Source of the DNA: Bursaphelenchus xylophilus | Taxonomy: Eukaryota; Nematoda; Chromadorea; Rhabditida; Aphelenchoididae | DNA: 64,000 nucleotides | Reading direction: 5' to 3' | Assembly (NCBI GenBank): GCA_904066235.2 | Contig: CAJFCV020000002.1 | Location: 3,100,001 to 3,164,000, forward strand | Part shown: positions 10,898 to 22,019 of the stretch, one piece after another | Numbering within the stretch: position 1 is the first letter of the stretch | Layout of the letters: every line of letters starts with the position of its first letter | Position numbers and translations under genes: made by a program | Notes under the pieces: generated by a model | The model's database searches: none | What the model saw: only the letters and a program-made list of their open reading frames with translations | Told to the model about the DNA's origin: nothing

Positions 10898-11620
10898 GAT
10901 TGGCTGGAAGGAGAGGAAATGATCTTTTTGGAGATTTACTTGTCTCTGTCGAGAAATGCGTTGAAATCAGCTGCTCAAAAAAGATTATAAAAGGTCAAGA
11001 TACAAAAAGTGTTTCATTTGTGAGCTCATATAAAAATAAAAATGTTGTTGTCAGATCGAAGAAACCGTTGGACATATCGGCGTCAAAAAGGTCCTAAATG
11101 ACATCGTCTTTGCATCACAGCAATATTTGTTGGATATTTTACCACTTGTCCCCGAAACCAACAACTTTACAATAAAAACAACATTAATATCACATATTCC
11201 CCTCTAATCAACTCCTCAAAACCTCAACTGGACACTGGTCTCTTTTCTTTTCCCTTAAAACGCGTCTCAACGCTTTCTTTGTCTATGCCGTGCGCTATAA
11301 ATTGTGTAGCGTTGAAGCGACTTTCTTCATCGATCGAGGAGAGAAAAAACAACCGCAATCAAACCAAGATGAAGAGTCGTGTTCATTACGCTTGAGGGCA
11401 AATACCGCCGACTTCTAGGCACAAAATACAAAATGTTGTTTTGCAAGATTTTTAATATTCAAGTTAAATATCAGATTTCAGAGGATTGAATTTTACCCTG
11501 AATATTAAAATCTACATGCGCTAAATAATAAATTTTATTGATCAAATAATTTGAATATACAAAAATATTTCGAAAAAAATAAAAAACTGTTAAACACTAT
11601 TTATGATATAAAATGTCGCT
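10898..11620. other. intergenic between SCPx and the second thiolase gene
   Basis: Must hold the SCPx promoter (reading leftward) and the 3' flank of the second gene, whose candidate poly(A) signal is TTTATT (AATAAA on the minus strand) at about 11533-11538. A TATA-like GCTATAAATTG occurs near 11290 on the + strand, with only a tiny open frame after it. No gene supported. Confidence 0.4.
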
Positions 11621-13872
11621 CTACAAACGACTTGTTGCAAATCCCCCGTTGGTTGGTGCCACTCCACCATCCGCACGACGATACAGCCCCAAGACGACGG
11701 CCCCGCCGATTCCCAGGTTGTGCTGAAGTCCCAGACGCATGTTTGGCACTTGACGCTTTCCACAACGTCCACGCAGCTGGTTGGAGATCTCAACGCATTG
11801 AGCGACGCCTGAAAATGAAGTGAATTATTAGAGATTGATACTTATCCAATGATTTTTTAAAAATTTTTAGTTACAAAGAAAAAAAAGACGAGAAATTGAA
11901 AATTTGGAGCTATCGCATAGCTTATGATATAAAAAAGTCATTATAAAAGCTACTAGTCTGGCAAAGAAGGCGCCGGAATGATTTCTGGCACTTTCACAGA
12001 GCAAGAAAAGTCAGAGTGCGAGTGGCAGTGCGAGTGGCAGAGCCCTTTTGCACGGTGCAAAGTGAACTTTTGTTTTCGCACAGTGCATATCGTCAAAGTC
12101 TGTCCAGCCACATTCTGCACGGATTAATAGGCTTTTTCGGGCTGTCACTCGAACCCAATGTGGCCGAAATCACTCCAGCGACTTTGCAAACGGGCTAGTT
12201 GAAAATTGACTCTGCTTCTGATGTTCCATGTGTTTTTTCAAAACAATCTTAACCATTGGACTCCTTTTTGATCCTTTGGTTTCATCAAAACTTATTTTTT
12301 TAACCTTCGGCTATTTTCTTTGACAATTTCAGAGAACCCCTTACCAGTAGCACCAATAGGATGTCCCTTTGAGATCAGCCCTCCACTCGGGTTGATCACC
12401 CACTTCCCGCCATACGTATTGTCACCTCTATCGATCAGTTCTCCCGCCTTTCCAACTGGACACAACCCCAGCGCTTCGTACGTGATCAACTCGTTTGGTG
12501 CGAAACAATCGTGCAATTCAATGGCCTGCACATCGTTCGGAGTGTATCCAGACTTGCTGAACAGGCGCTTGGCCGCCGCTTGACACATCCCAAAGCCGAT
12601 CATGTCAATACACGACTTCTCGAAGGCACCGGGCAGGTCCGTTCCCAGCTCCATGCCCACAATCTCGACGGCTTGGGTGCGCAGATGGGGGTTTTGGTTG
12701 AGCCAACGCTCACTGACCACAACCACGGCGGCGGAGCCGTCGGACGTGGGCGAACATTCCAAAAGCCCCAAGGGGCCGAAGATCTTGCGCGATTTGAGCA
12801 CCTCATCCAATGTGTACATCTTGGTGAATTGGGATTTTCTGCAAAAAGCGGTTTGAGTAAAAGTTTAATTGTCTGAACTTCTAAATTTCGCACTGTGCAA
12901 GTTTGACAAATTTTGAATTTTTCACAGTTCGGATTTTTGAATTAGAGATTTTTTTGCACAGTGCTATTTTTGGGAAACAGAAATTTTGCACAATGCAATT
13001 TTTTGGGAAGAAAACATTTTTGCACAGTGAAGTTTTTTGGATAGCAAATGTTTGCACAGTGCAATTTTTTGGAAAGAAGAAATTTTGCACAGTGCAGTTT
13101 TTCGAGAAAGAAAATTTTGCACAGCGCAATTTTTCGGGAAGGAAAAATTCGCACCGTGCAACTTTTTGGAGTAACAAATTTTGCACAGTGCAGTTTCATG
13201 AGAAGGAAAACTTTGCACTGTGCAATCCATTAAAAAAGAAATTTTTGTTATAAACAGTGTAACGTCAGACAGCTTTACTGTGGCCCATCGTATTTTACAA
13301 ACTTACGGATTATTGACCGAATGAAGATGGTTTTTCCACCCAATCTTGGCGAAATGCTCTCTTTTCGTCCCATATTTCTCCATATGCTCCATCGCGGCCG
13401 TACCGAAAAGTTGACAGTTTACTGGAGCATTGGAGACGCCATATGCATTCTGCGCGACTTTCAGATGGAAGTCGTTGGATTGAGCGCGATTGTCGGGGTT
13501 GTTGTGCATTTTATCCAAGGAGCCGGCGGCCATTTTCTCGAATCCCACGGCCAAACACACGTCAGCATTGCCGCCTTCGATGACCTGCTTGGCCAAGAAG
13601 ATGCCTGTGGAGCCGGAGCAGCACGCGTTGTTCACGTTGTAGATGGGAATGCCGGTGAATCCGATCTCATACAAGGCGCGTTGTCCGCAACAAGTTCCGC
13701 CGAACAAGTAGCCGACGAAAGCTTGTTGAATGTCCTTGTACTGAAGTCCGGCATCGTTGAGGGCGTCGGTGACGGCATCTTTGACCAGCTCGGGGTAGTC
13801 TTTGCCGGTGGAGCCGGGCTTTGTGAACGGGGTCATACCCACTCCGACTACGTAGACCTTTGGCTTGGACAT
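11621..13872 (-). CDS. daf-22: DAF-22-like peroxisomal thiolase (SCPx type without SCP2), copy 2
   Basis: Three exons: 13872-13307, 12838-12345, 11808-11621, giving 415 residues, the length expected for a thiolase-only SCPx. It has the same N-terminus as its neighbour ([16 protein letters not shown]), the nucleophile Cys in [28 protein letters not shown] and GHPIGATG. The C-terminus is SRL, an accepted PTS1, so peroxisomal import is expected. In nematodes the thiolase-only form (DAF-22) shortens ascaroside side chains by beta-oxidation. There is no SCP2 exon downstream. Three introns of the SCPx gene are absent, while the two remaining ones are at identical positions and phases. Intron 1 contains the GCACAGTG minisatellite. 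Tandem duplicate of the flanking genes on the same strand. Confidence 0.92.
12020..12200. repeat. GCACAGTGC repeat element in thiolase-2 intron 2
   Basis: Contains TTTTGCACGGTGCAAAGTGAAC and GCACAGTGCA, then GGCCGAAATCACTCCAGCGACTTTGC, the recurring arm of the CTAGTCCG TA element. The left end is eroded. Confidence 0.45.
12893..13235. repeat. minisatellite, ~34-36-bp unit with GCACAGTGCA dyad
   Basis: About nine head-to-tail units, each pairing a dyad TTTTGCACAGTGCA with a spacer such as TTTTTTGGGAAGAAAAC. It lies in intron 1 of the second thiolase gene. The units stay open in several frames on both strands, producing repetitive translations that are not genes. The same dyad occurs in dispersed elements elsewhere in the window. 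Confidence 0.85.
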
Positions 13873-16287
13873 GATTGGCTGAAAGAGAAGGGGATTTTAC
13901 GGTGCTGGGAGATCTTCTGCCGCGATGCTCGAATAAAGCGGAAGTGATCATGAATATTGGCGAGAAATAAAAATATCAAAACGGAATTTAAATGTGGAAT
14001 TAGCGAACCGTTGGCGGGCATCTCTTTGAGAACCTTTGCATAATATGCGCCCTGTTTCTTTCTGGAGTGGAAATAGAGTCCAATGCTTCCTCAGAAATGT
14101 TATGTTTTTTTTTGCCCTAAGCTGACAAAAATACGGTCAAAATGTGGCCTTCTTTGTGGTCGTTTTCTGGGCTTCGCACACTCCTTCGGCAGCAAAAGCA
14201 ATTGACTGATCTTGGCCGTTACTAGAAAATGCAGCTGCGCAGAATTTAAAGAAAATGTGACCGTTGCACTTCGGGTACTTCGTGCACCTTGTCTTGACTG
14301 TGAACCTTGTGCAATAAAACATTCGACTTTTCAAGGCGCTCAAGCTTACAATAAACTGGCCAAGGATCGTCTGCATTTTGGAAAAAATTTACCTGTTTTT
14401 TTGGAAACCAAGCAGTGAAAGCTTAAAATCGGCCGCCGACAAAAAGTTACAACTTTAACTAAAGGAAAAATCACCAAACATTTCTGAGAGTTCAAGAAAA
14501 TTTACTGAATTAAAGCTGTCAAAAAATGTTGACAAAGCAAGAAATGCGGGCTGGTCTAGAGTAGGAGCAATTCTTAATGCAGTAAGCTCAAGGAAACACT
14601 GTAAAAGTCGCAAAAAGTAAAAAAAAAATACCAAATTTCCCAGAATCGTCTAATTTGAAGGTCTGAATTAAAAAGTTTTCAGCTGAAAGTTCGTCAAGAG
14701 TTGTTAAGCAATTTAAAAAAAGGTCTCCAAAATATTTTCCACCATATTTTTATTGTGTTTTACACCGATTTTTGGGGAAAAACGGCAATGAAAACAGTCG
14801 GAGTCTTCTCCTTTATATAGAGATTCATTCACAAAGCGTTGTTTTTCGTTGACTTCTCCTGCCGTTGACTACAAAACTGATAGTTTCAACGTCTAATCAA
14901 ACCCGAGATACGAACATTAAGTGTCTTTTGAGGCTTAGTTGTTGCGGGGAAGGCGTGATACAACGCATGGGGATGGGAAATTTTGGAAAATTTTACAGCA
15001 AAGGTTGGTGGACTTTATAGTTAGCGTAACGAGGGCTACAATGCACAATACAAATGTTGTGAGATTGTGGGGAGATCGGGAAGTTTTGGCAGTATCTGAG
15101 AAAGTATGCCACAAAAATTAGCCCGTAGTAGGATCAAGACATATAAACGTCTTGTTTGTGCCTCGAAGTTTAACGCCCAGAGCAATGAAAAAAGTTGCAG
15201 AAGAAAGGAAGCACCTCAACTGCGACGCCGGGACCTTGATGAAATTTGGCACAAATTTAGAATATTTTTTCCAAGCCCTAGGTGAGCTGGTTCGCTTTGC
15301 GGAAAAGACCAAGAATTTTGGGTCGGGCTATGGGTTCAGGGAGGGCGCACACCACTTTGCTGGCATCTAGAAGAGCCACGGAGATTCTGCGGCATTTTGA
15401 CAACGTTACTGTCAAGTCGACGACATAACAACCCCTTTGCAAAACCTGCAAAAAAACGCAAAATAGTGACAGTGGCAAAAAAGGGCCCACACTTATGGGC
15501 AACCATTTTGCCGGCAGTTAGAAGAATCGCGGAGATTCTGCGGGCGTGTTTGGAGATCAGCCAGTATTTGCTTACACAGAAAATTCTAAAGATGAATTTC
15601 AAAGTTGGATGTTGCCATCTAAGCTTCCAGGTGTATAAGATATACAGCCTCTATGTACCTGAAGAGCGTGGAAAGTGTGAAGAAAATCTGAGCATCGCGT
15701 TTGGAAGTTTTCCCCTGAAAAGACGCCACAGAATTACAATGTGTCCTAAGGGTGTCCTAAACTTTTCTCGGTGGTGTGTCTTTTAGCAAATTTTTTTGTA
15801 AACTTATAGACAAAAAGCACGCCAACTTGACTTCCATGTACCTGATAAAAACAGAAAGCAATGAAGAAAAACTAAAGTCGCTTCAATCACCGGTCAGCTT
15901 CCTTTTATACCAAGTGTTAAACATTTCCAACTAAACTGGTGTTACGGCTTATGTCCGACTAAATGGAAAAGACAAATAAGCTACAACAAAAAACAACATA
16001 ACAATTTTCGCTTTCCACGTAACCGCAACATTTTTGTGTTCGCAACAACTGGCAAATAGAGCTGAATAAAAAACCTGGGTTCAAAGAGCGCAGAGTAAAA
16101 TACGATCCGTATAAATATTGCTTCGCCGAAGAAATTGTTCTAGCTTATTTTCGAAGGCACTATGTATAGTATCACTATGTCGGGAAAATGTATCTGCTTT
16201 ATTAAGATACTAATAGCCGTTCACAGGAAAAGACAATTTCAAAATTTAAAGGTTTATTTTTCGCGTTAAAAAATCTTTAAGAGCGAT
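13873..16287. other. 2.4-kb intergenic between thiolase copies 2 and 3
   Basis: No gene supported. A TATA-like TTTATATAGAG near 14813 and a TTTTATACC near 15903 are on the + strand without a following frame. A short R1-related fragment (TGAAATTTGGCACAAATTTAGAA) lies near 15240. The start of the second thiolase gene uses the leftmost part as promoter. Confidence 0.4.
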
Positions 16288-17787
16288 TTAAATTCGGCTG
16301 CCCTCAACCTTTGGGCTGCTCTTTCCATCAGCTCGTCGATAAATTGCCAACGCTATCGCTCCACCAATACCAATGTTGTGTTGAAGAGCATGCCGCACAT
16401 TATCGACCTGTCGTTTTCCACACCGACCACGGAGCTGGTTGCAGAGTTCAACGCATTGGGCGACGCCTGAAAGAAAAGTCGTTTAACATGGCAAAATCAA
16501 GTTGATTTTCAGTTCAGCGTGGATTTCACGGAAGGACTAGTATTATATTATAGTAGCTATCCGCTTACCAGTAGCACCAATTGGATGTCCCTTCGAGATC
16601 AGCCCTCCACTTGGGTTGACCACCCATTTCCCACCATAGGTATTGTCTGCTCTGTCCACAATCTCTCCTCCCTTCCCAATTGGACACATTCCCAACGCTT
16701 CGTAGGTGATCAGCTCGTTTGGCGCGAAGCAATCGTGCAACTCAATGACCTGCACGTCCGTTACCGCAACTCCCGTCTTCTTAAAGAGACGCTGCGCCGC
16801 CGCTTGAACCATGTCAAACCCGATCATCTTGATGCAACTGTCGCTGAAGACGCTTTGATGGTCGGTGGCCAGCTCCATTCCCACAAGCTCAACGGCTTGC
16901 GGGTAGAGATGGGGGTTGCGGCGGAGCCAGTTCTCGCTGACCAGGATGGCAGCGGCCGCTCCGTCCGAGGTGGGCGAGCATTCGAGAAGGCCGAGGCCTT
17001 TGTAGATCTCACGCGACTTCAGCACCTGGTCCAGCGTGTATTTCTGTTGGAATTGGGATTTCCTGAAACAGGATGACATATAAAAAAATGGGCATTTTTC
17101 GGCGACGGTATCGGTCTATCGGGAAAATAAAAAAAATGCTATTATGTGCAATCCAAAAACATTTTTTGAACAGTGCAAATTCCGGGAGCCGGTAGCCCAA
17201 CGTATTTTAAAAACTCACGGATTATTGACCGAATGAAGATGGTTTTTCCACCCAATCTTGGCGAAGTGCTCTCTTTTTGTGCCGTATTTTTTCATGTGCT
17301 CCAGACCAGCTGCACCAAACATTTGACAAGCACTGGGCGAGTTGGTCAAACCGAACGTCCTTTCAATTACCTTCATATGGTTGTCGGTCGAGAAGGCACG
17401 GCCATCCGGAATCGGAGCCAGCAATTTGTCTAAATTGCCGGCGGCCATTTTCTCGAATCCTGCGGCGAGAAACACGTCCGCATTGCCGGACTCGATGATC
17501 TGTTTGGCCAGGAACAGGCTCGTGGAGCCACTGGCACAAGCGTTGTTCACGTTGTAGATGGGAATACCGGTGAATCCGATCTCATACAAGGCGCGTTGAG
17601 CACAACAAGTTCCGCCAACCAGATAACCAACCGCCGCTTGTTGCACGTCTTTGTATTGAAGTCCGGCGTCGTTGAGGGCGTCGGTGACGGCATCTTTGAC
17701 CAGCTCCGGGTAGTCCTTGCCGGAAGAGCCGGGCCGGGTGAATGGGGTCATACCCACTCCGATTACGTAAACTTTTGGCTTGGACAT
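16288..17787 (-). CDS. daf-22: DAF-22-like peroxisomal thiolase, copy 3
   Basis: Three exons: 17787-17219, 17062-16569, 16466-16288, giving 413 residues. Type-2 thiolase markers are all present: [16 protein letters not shown], the nucleophile Cys in [28 protein letters not shown] and GHPIGATG. Exon structure is identical to copy 2 and simpler than the SCPx gene. The C-terminus is SRI, one residue off the usual SKL/SRL signal, so peroxisomal targeting may be weaker or changed. No SCP2 domain is encoded. The expected role is thiolytic cleavage of 3-oxoacyl-CoA in peroxisomes. A relic of an SCP2 exon lies just upstream (17897-17957), suggesting that another fused copy once stood there. Confidence 0.92.
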
Positions 17788-17896
17788 GATTGGCTGAAAA
17801 GAAAAGGGGGTAATTCACAAAGTCAAAATTTGCTTTGTCGTTGGAATACACCGCGACAAGAAGAAGGGCTTTTCTTAACCAAAACATAAAGTTTTT

Positions 17897-17957
17897 GATT
17901 TTCGGAAGCAGCGGTGATAGTGAATCGGAAAGGCAATTGCTCAGTCTGGTTCCTACA
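17897..17957 (-). pseudogene. relic of an SCP2-domain exon
   Basis: On the minus strand the sequence reads a splice-like GTAGGA followed by a segment matching the start of the SCPx last exon (FRFTITA.S is conserved, as is GTGAATCGGAA at DNA level on the + strand). The homology is lost after about 20 codons. There is no attached gene: the third thiolase starts 110 bp away in the same direction. It is best read as the leftover 3' end of a lost fourth SCPx copy. Confidence 0.6.
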
Positions 17958-20104
17958 TATACTAACCGTAGGAAAACCAAAATTACTGTGGAGGCTCAAA
18001 TTCAAATAACAACAGAATTTAAAGTTTACTCGTTATAGAAAGGCCTCGTTGTACAGCGGTCCATGTCGGAATATTTTCTGGAGCTTTGAAGCCGTTTGTT
18101 TTTGATGAGTTCTGCATAGAAGTTCGTCGTGCGAGATTCCACTGTGTAACGTTAATGATACTATATTTTAAATTAATGTAGAAGGGATAGGAGCCTCCGG
18201 ACTTTTCGGGTCAACGGCAACTCCGGCCAACGAAAAATTTATCCCACGGAGGGTATATAGGACAGACGCAGATCCAAAAAAAAGCCGTAAGAGGCGCCTA
18301 CAAGGTATGGAAAAGCTCTTGGATGCTCGGCGAAGGCTAGGCGAAGCCACGTAGAGACTTGGGTGAAGCGCAGACTTGGCGAAGACTTGCAATGTTAACT
18401 TTTTTCTAGCCTTATCTATCGCTAAGCTTGTTTTCTTGACTCTGCGCTATTATAATATTGCAAACACCAAAATTTACCCCAAAAAACAAAGATCCGTAAG
18501 TTTTATTCTGGTGTCAAAGCAGTAGGATATGTAAAATACCTTAAAATAGGCGGCAGGCTACGTTGGAGCTGTTCAATCTTACTATTTTTGTCAACTCAGC
18601 CTTCTTCTAGCCTCCCCATTCATACAACAAAAAATCAATTCCACCCACGGTATCAGCAACCCAGAAAGTTGTAGTGCCTAAAAAATCGTCAACAATAACG
18701 TCCAAACCTATCACACCACCACCCTTTCACTACATACACTGCAGAAGCCAGCGTCTTCATGCCCTTTTAAATATCTACCGTCGACCACACATCGTTGATT
18801 CTTCAAGAAATCAGGCAAGAAAAACTTTTTGTTTTTAATAATTTAAAGTCGCGCAACGCGAATCGCTGCATATAACACAAGTTCAGTGGTCTGACCGGGG
18901 AGGATGGCTTGTTTTTATAGCGAAATACATTGCCCACGAGCTGAGACTATAAATGTTGTGGTTGGAATTGAACGCAAAAGGAAACAATATCTGCCCCGCT
19001 TTGCGTTTTCATTGCTTGCTTCATGAACTTTGTAGGGCCCGTTTCGGACGGCGTGGTTTAGATTGCCACAAAGATCGGCGATTGTCATGAGATGGTTTGT
19101 GTTGAGATGGTCAAAGAATAAAGATTTTTTCCACGTTTCGTTGTTAACGGTCTGTCTGGAAAATAATGTGGATTCGTATAATCCCACTGCACCTGTCGCA
19201 TCCGTAAACTGAAACCAAATTTGATTTTCCCGTGACACAATTTATTTCCTCGGCGGCGATGCGATGCGACAGAGTGCTCATCATTTCCCCGACACACTGA
19301 TAAATGTAGTGTCGCCAAAAGAGACATTAAACTTTTGAGCCGCTCTATAGTAAACATTGTCAGTCTGTCGGGAAGATAATGTGGATTTGTCGGAACAAAT
19401 TGATAAATTGGTGTGACAAGTTTTTGCGCTCGACAATTAATCAGAACTTTCTCTCGGGTAGTACATATGATTGTGTCAACCTGCCGGAAAATAATGTGGG
19501 TTTGTCGGAGAAAAAATGTCTCCGTGCATCTGCGCCTTTGTGCCTGGAACACCATGGGTGGACAGGGAAAACCCACCGCTCTCCAGGAAGAACTAAAAAG
19601 GGGCAACTTCCCATAGATTCACAATACACACACGAATAAACGCCAATATATCATATTTTTTCCTCAACAGATTTCCTTCAGCCGAATAAGTGGTCGAAAT
19701 ATATTACCGACTCGGTGGAATCTGTGACGACACGGCCCAATGGCCACATCCATGGGACCCAATGCACGACGACCCGCCGTTATTTTCTCGGCAGACTGAT
19801 ATCGAGAGCAATATTGGAAACACTTGGAGAGCCTGCGTATGAATTGCGAAGGCGGCTGGGTTTATCAATTGGGCTAGCCTTTTAGTGTTTGTACGACAAA
19901 GACGGGGAAAATTCCAGGCCATCAAGTTCAATGACCTCCTCTGTGTATTCTCCGAACACTTGATCCTGGAATTGTGTCGTGTTCCGTGCGAGTTAAGGGG
20001 AGGATTACTTATCTTTGTGCGCACTACGGACAATAGTAATGGTAATTATCGCTTTCTCCCCGCAAACACTCATATCAGTCGGGGGAAAAGGGATTGTTCA
20101 GCGC
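17958..20104. other. intergenic with MITE remnants
   Basis: 18.0-18.9 kb holds nothing recognised apart from a degenerate direct repeat around GGCGAAG (18320-18390). From 19149 on there are several copies and half-copies of the TCAGTCTGTCGGG element (19149-19301, 19363-19500, and single ends near 19790). No gene supported. Confidence 0.45.
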
Positions 20105-20111
20105 TATATAA
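20105..20111 (+). promoter_or_regulatory. TATA box of the pepsin-like gene
   Basis: TATATAA stands 40 bases before the ATG at 20152, leaving room for a very short 5' UTR (about 10-15 nt). Confidence 0.55.
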
Positions 20112-20151
20112 GCCAAGTTGAAAATTTTTTCAACCATCAACAGTGACAACA

Positions 20152-21548
20152 ATGTCGCCAATCCACGTATTCCTCGGTTTATTCGCCGTTTTCGGCGTCG
20201 CAAACTGTTATGTGGGCAAATTCTCGATCGGCATGTCTTTTCCGGACAAGATGGACAAGCGCTTCCTCCGGCGATTGGTCGTCGACACCACCGAAGCCAC
20301 GAGCTTTGTGCTCGACAAGCGGTTTTTCGGCGACCGGACCACCGACAACAACACGTTTAACCCGACGAAATCAAGCAGTTTCAGCCGAACTGGCGGCTTC
20401 ACCACCATCTACGACTTGCAAGGCCCTCACAAGGACTCGGTGGTGAGCGGAGATCTTGGAATAGACAACGTTCTTGTGGGAAGGTACACAATTCGACCGG
20501 AATTCGGGGTTGCCCAGGCGGCGGAGAGCTCGGATTCGGCGTTGAAGGACTTTGACGGACAGTACGTCGCTGGCAGAATCGGATTCGCCAGGGGAGATAA
20601 CCCATTGACCAACTTCCGGGTCCAGTTGCTCAACAGATTCAAGACGTCGTCTATCTGTCTGGCTGTTTTCCAGGACGGCAAAGGGTGAGTAAAAAGGGGG
20701 TTTTGGGAATATAAACTAAGTATCGTTCCGTAGAGAAGATACTGGCGGGTCGTCGCTAAGCCGTCGCAGAGCGATGATGGGCAATTCCAAGGCATGACGA
20801 CCCGTCGTTATTTTTCCGACAGACTGATAGCCCACAATGTCCATGCACTTTATCAATATACTATCAGTCTGTCGGGAAAATAATGTTCACAGTGCCGCCA
20901 ATCGCGTCGCTGAAGTAAAGAAAAAACAATTTGATTTTGCCGCGACAAAATTTATTTTCTCGGGAGCAATGCTATTTTCGACACGGCAGAGTGCTCATTA
21001 TTTTCCCAACAGATTGATAAAATTCTATCGCTTTCAGCAGTTTCACTCCAACCGTCTCGCTCGGAGCTCCCCGTATTCCACCGGCCGACCTGATCACCAG
21101 CTTCAAGGCGGACAACGACAAGGATGGGCTCTGGAGAATCCCGTTGAATTCGATTTCCATCGGCAACTTCAGCGCCACCGTCAACGCCAGGGCCATCTTT
21201 AGCAGCGCTTTGGACGAGATTGTGGTGCCGTTCAACTTGTTGCCGCGAATTGCCGCCGCCCTCAAGGCCAAATACAACAAGAACAGCTCATGTATTGTTG
21301 TGGACTGCCAGAACGAGGTCCCGTTGAAGCTGAATATTAACGGCACAGAGATTGTGATCCCAGCCGAAGACTATTCGAAAAAGGTTGATGGAGTTTGCTA
21401 CTTGAAGATTACCCGGTTCAATTCCCCATATTACATTTTGGGAGCCAACATCTTGACGAAGAGGGGAATATGCTTGGATTTTGAGAAAGAGACCGTCACT
21501 CTGTACAAGGCGAATCGTGGCGCGTTGGAGGGTACTATTACTCTGTGA
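20152..21548 (+). CDS. secreted pepsin-fold protein lacking catalytic residues, copy 1
   Basis: Two exons, 20152-20684 and 21038-21548, encode 347 residues. The ATG at 20152 starts a signal peptide (MSPIHVFLGLFAVFGVANC). The body aligns by eye with both lobes of family A1 aspartic proteases: LVVDTTEATSFVL stands where pepsin has the first DTG motif, then SSSFSRTG and a G.LG.D.V.VG strand. The second lobe has AIFSSALDEIVVP in place of the second DTG, then VDC...LNINGTE and YYILGANIL, ending DFEKETVTLY. The first Asp is kept but its Gly is lost (DTT). The second Asp is replaced by Ser. Proteolysis is therefore unlikely, and it may be a binding protein or inhibitor. The intron carries two MITEs. 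AATAAA at 21587. Confidence 0.85.
20864..21017. mobile_element. TCAGTCTGTCGGG MITE in the intron of pepsin-like copy 1
   Basis: Complete copy with ends TCAGTCTGTCGGGAAAATAATG and CATTATTTTCCCAACAGATTGA, and TA on each side. The interior reads GCGACAAAATTTATTTTCTCGG. A second, damaged copy (about 20735-20827, right end CCGACAGACTGATA) lies just before it in the same intron. Confidence 0.8.
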
Positions 21549-22019
21549 ACTTGAAGATTTAACTGCAAACAATTATTTTTTATTTTAATAAAGCCGGCAT
21601 TCAAAAGAACTGGAGGGATGAATACAAAATTGAACAGGAAAAAAAATTACATATTAGACGTGCAAACTGTTGTATCGTTCGGGCCATAAAGTAAATTTAT
21701 CACGGATGCTGCAACAAGCGTTGAAAAAAGTTTAAAAAGCACTCTTCGAAGAAGAAAAAATGTCCATGCGCTTTATGAAAAGCCACACTTACAGCAAAGA
21801 ACTTTCTGCGCCAAAAAAAGAACCATAGTTGCAGCCTATGCGTGTTAAACTCAACGTTCTCTAGTTTGCAAATCAGCTTTCCGCTTATACCCTGCAGATT
21901 AGTACTTGTTATAGTCTGTTCACCGCTGATAAGAGCGTTTCAACCCAGCACTGAAAACGAGAATAGGCGAGCCATTATTAACTAAACTTAATCAACAAAG
22001 AGTTTTTCTCTTTGCCGGA
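21549..22019. other. intergenic between the pepsin-like genes
   Basis: Holds the poly(A) signal AATAAA (21587-21592) of copy 1 and presumably the promoter of copy 2. I see no TATA box as clear as that of copy 1. Confidence 0.4.

Noticed and set aside
12881..13253. Several overlapping frames with repeating CKI/LHCAKF or CTVQFFGKK translations
   Set aside because: All come from the 34-36-bp minisatellite being open in several frames on both strands.
14137..14418. Small frames on both strands in the 14-kb intergenic region
   Set aside because: They overlap each other, with no splice sites or family resemblance.
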